This document shows, piece by piece, positions 5,897 to 5,913 of a DNA stretch of 5,913 bases; position 1 is the first letter of the stretch, and each line of letters starts with the position of its first letter. The notes beneath the pieces were generated by a model, which worked only from the letters and a program-made list of their open reading frames with translations, was not told the DNA's origin and did no database searches. Source of the stretch: Gammaproteobacteria bacterium (GTDB lineage: Bacteria; Pseudomonadota; Gammaproteobacteria; HK1); assembly GCA_013042035.1 (NCBI GenBank), contig JABDQX010000376.1, forward strand, positions 1-5,913, written 5' to 3'. Both the position numbers and the translations under genes were made by a program.

Positions 5897-5913
5897 AAAT
5901 CTGTTCTTCGTCG

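Overview
The window looks like part of one co-directional (+ strand) electron-transfer operon from a moderately GC-rich Gram-negative bacterium, most plausibly a proteobacterium. The evidence is periplasmic c-type cytochromes with export signals, an outer-membrane CopB-type beta-barrel, strong Shine-Dalgarno sites and overlapping genes. A sulfur- or nitrogen-cycling gammaproteobacterium is my guess, but nothing here fixes the taxon.

Layout: (1) positions 3-2300, open at the left edge: a large fusion protein. Its N-terminal half is a NapH/NosR-like polytopic membrane iron-sulfur protein, and its C-terminal half is a GltD-like FAD/NAD(P)H oxidoreductase. (2) 2297-2800, ATGA overlap: a small monoheme cytochrome c with a signal peptide and a C-terminal membrane anchor. 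(3) 2801-2882: a short gap with two small inverted repeats and no clear promoter. (4) 2883-4301: a membrane-anchored octaheme cytochrome c of the hydroxylamine oxidoreductase (HAO) family. (5) 4301-5101, 1-base overlap: a pentaheme cytochrome c that aligns with the octaheme protein but lacks three of its hemes, including the equivalent of the catalytic P460 heme. (6) 5132-5833: a CopB-family outer-membrane protein without the Met-rich N-terminal region. (7) 5846-5896: a 16-codon ORF with a good ribosome binding site, of doubtful meaning, followed by the window end.

Inferred joint function: the fusion protein could move electrons between cytosolic NAD(P)H and the membrane or periplasm through its FAD and iron-sulfur centres. 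The monoheme cytochrome could relay them to the anchored octaheme enzyme. The pentaheme protein, probably catalytically silent, would be a partner or relay. The substrate (hydroxylamine, nitrite, hydrazine, a sulfur oxyanion or something else) cannot be read from the sequence. The octaheme protein appears to have Pro where I recall canonical HAO having the Asp of its Asp-His pair, which argues against simply calling it a hydroxylamine oxidase. The coupling of a NapH-GltD fusion, a full-length HAO homologue and a heme-deleted HAO paralogue is the most unusual aspect of the window.
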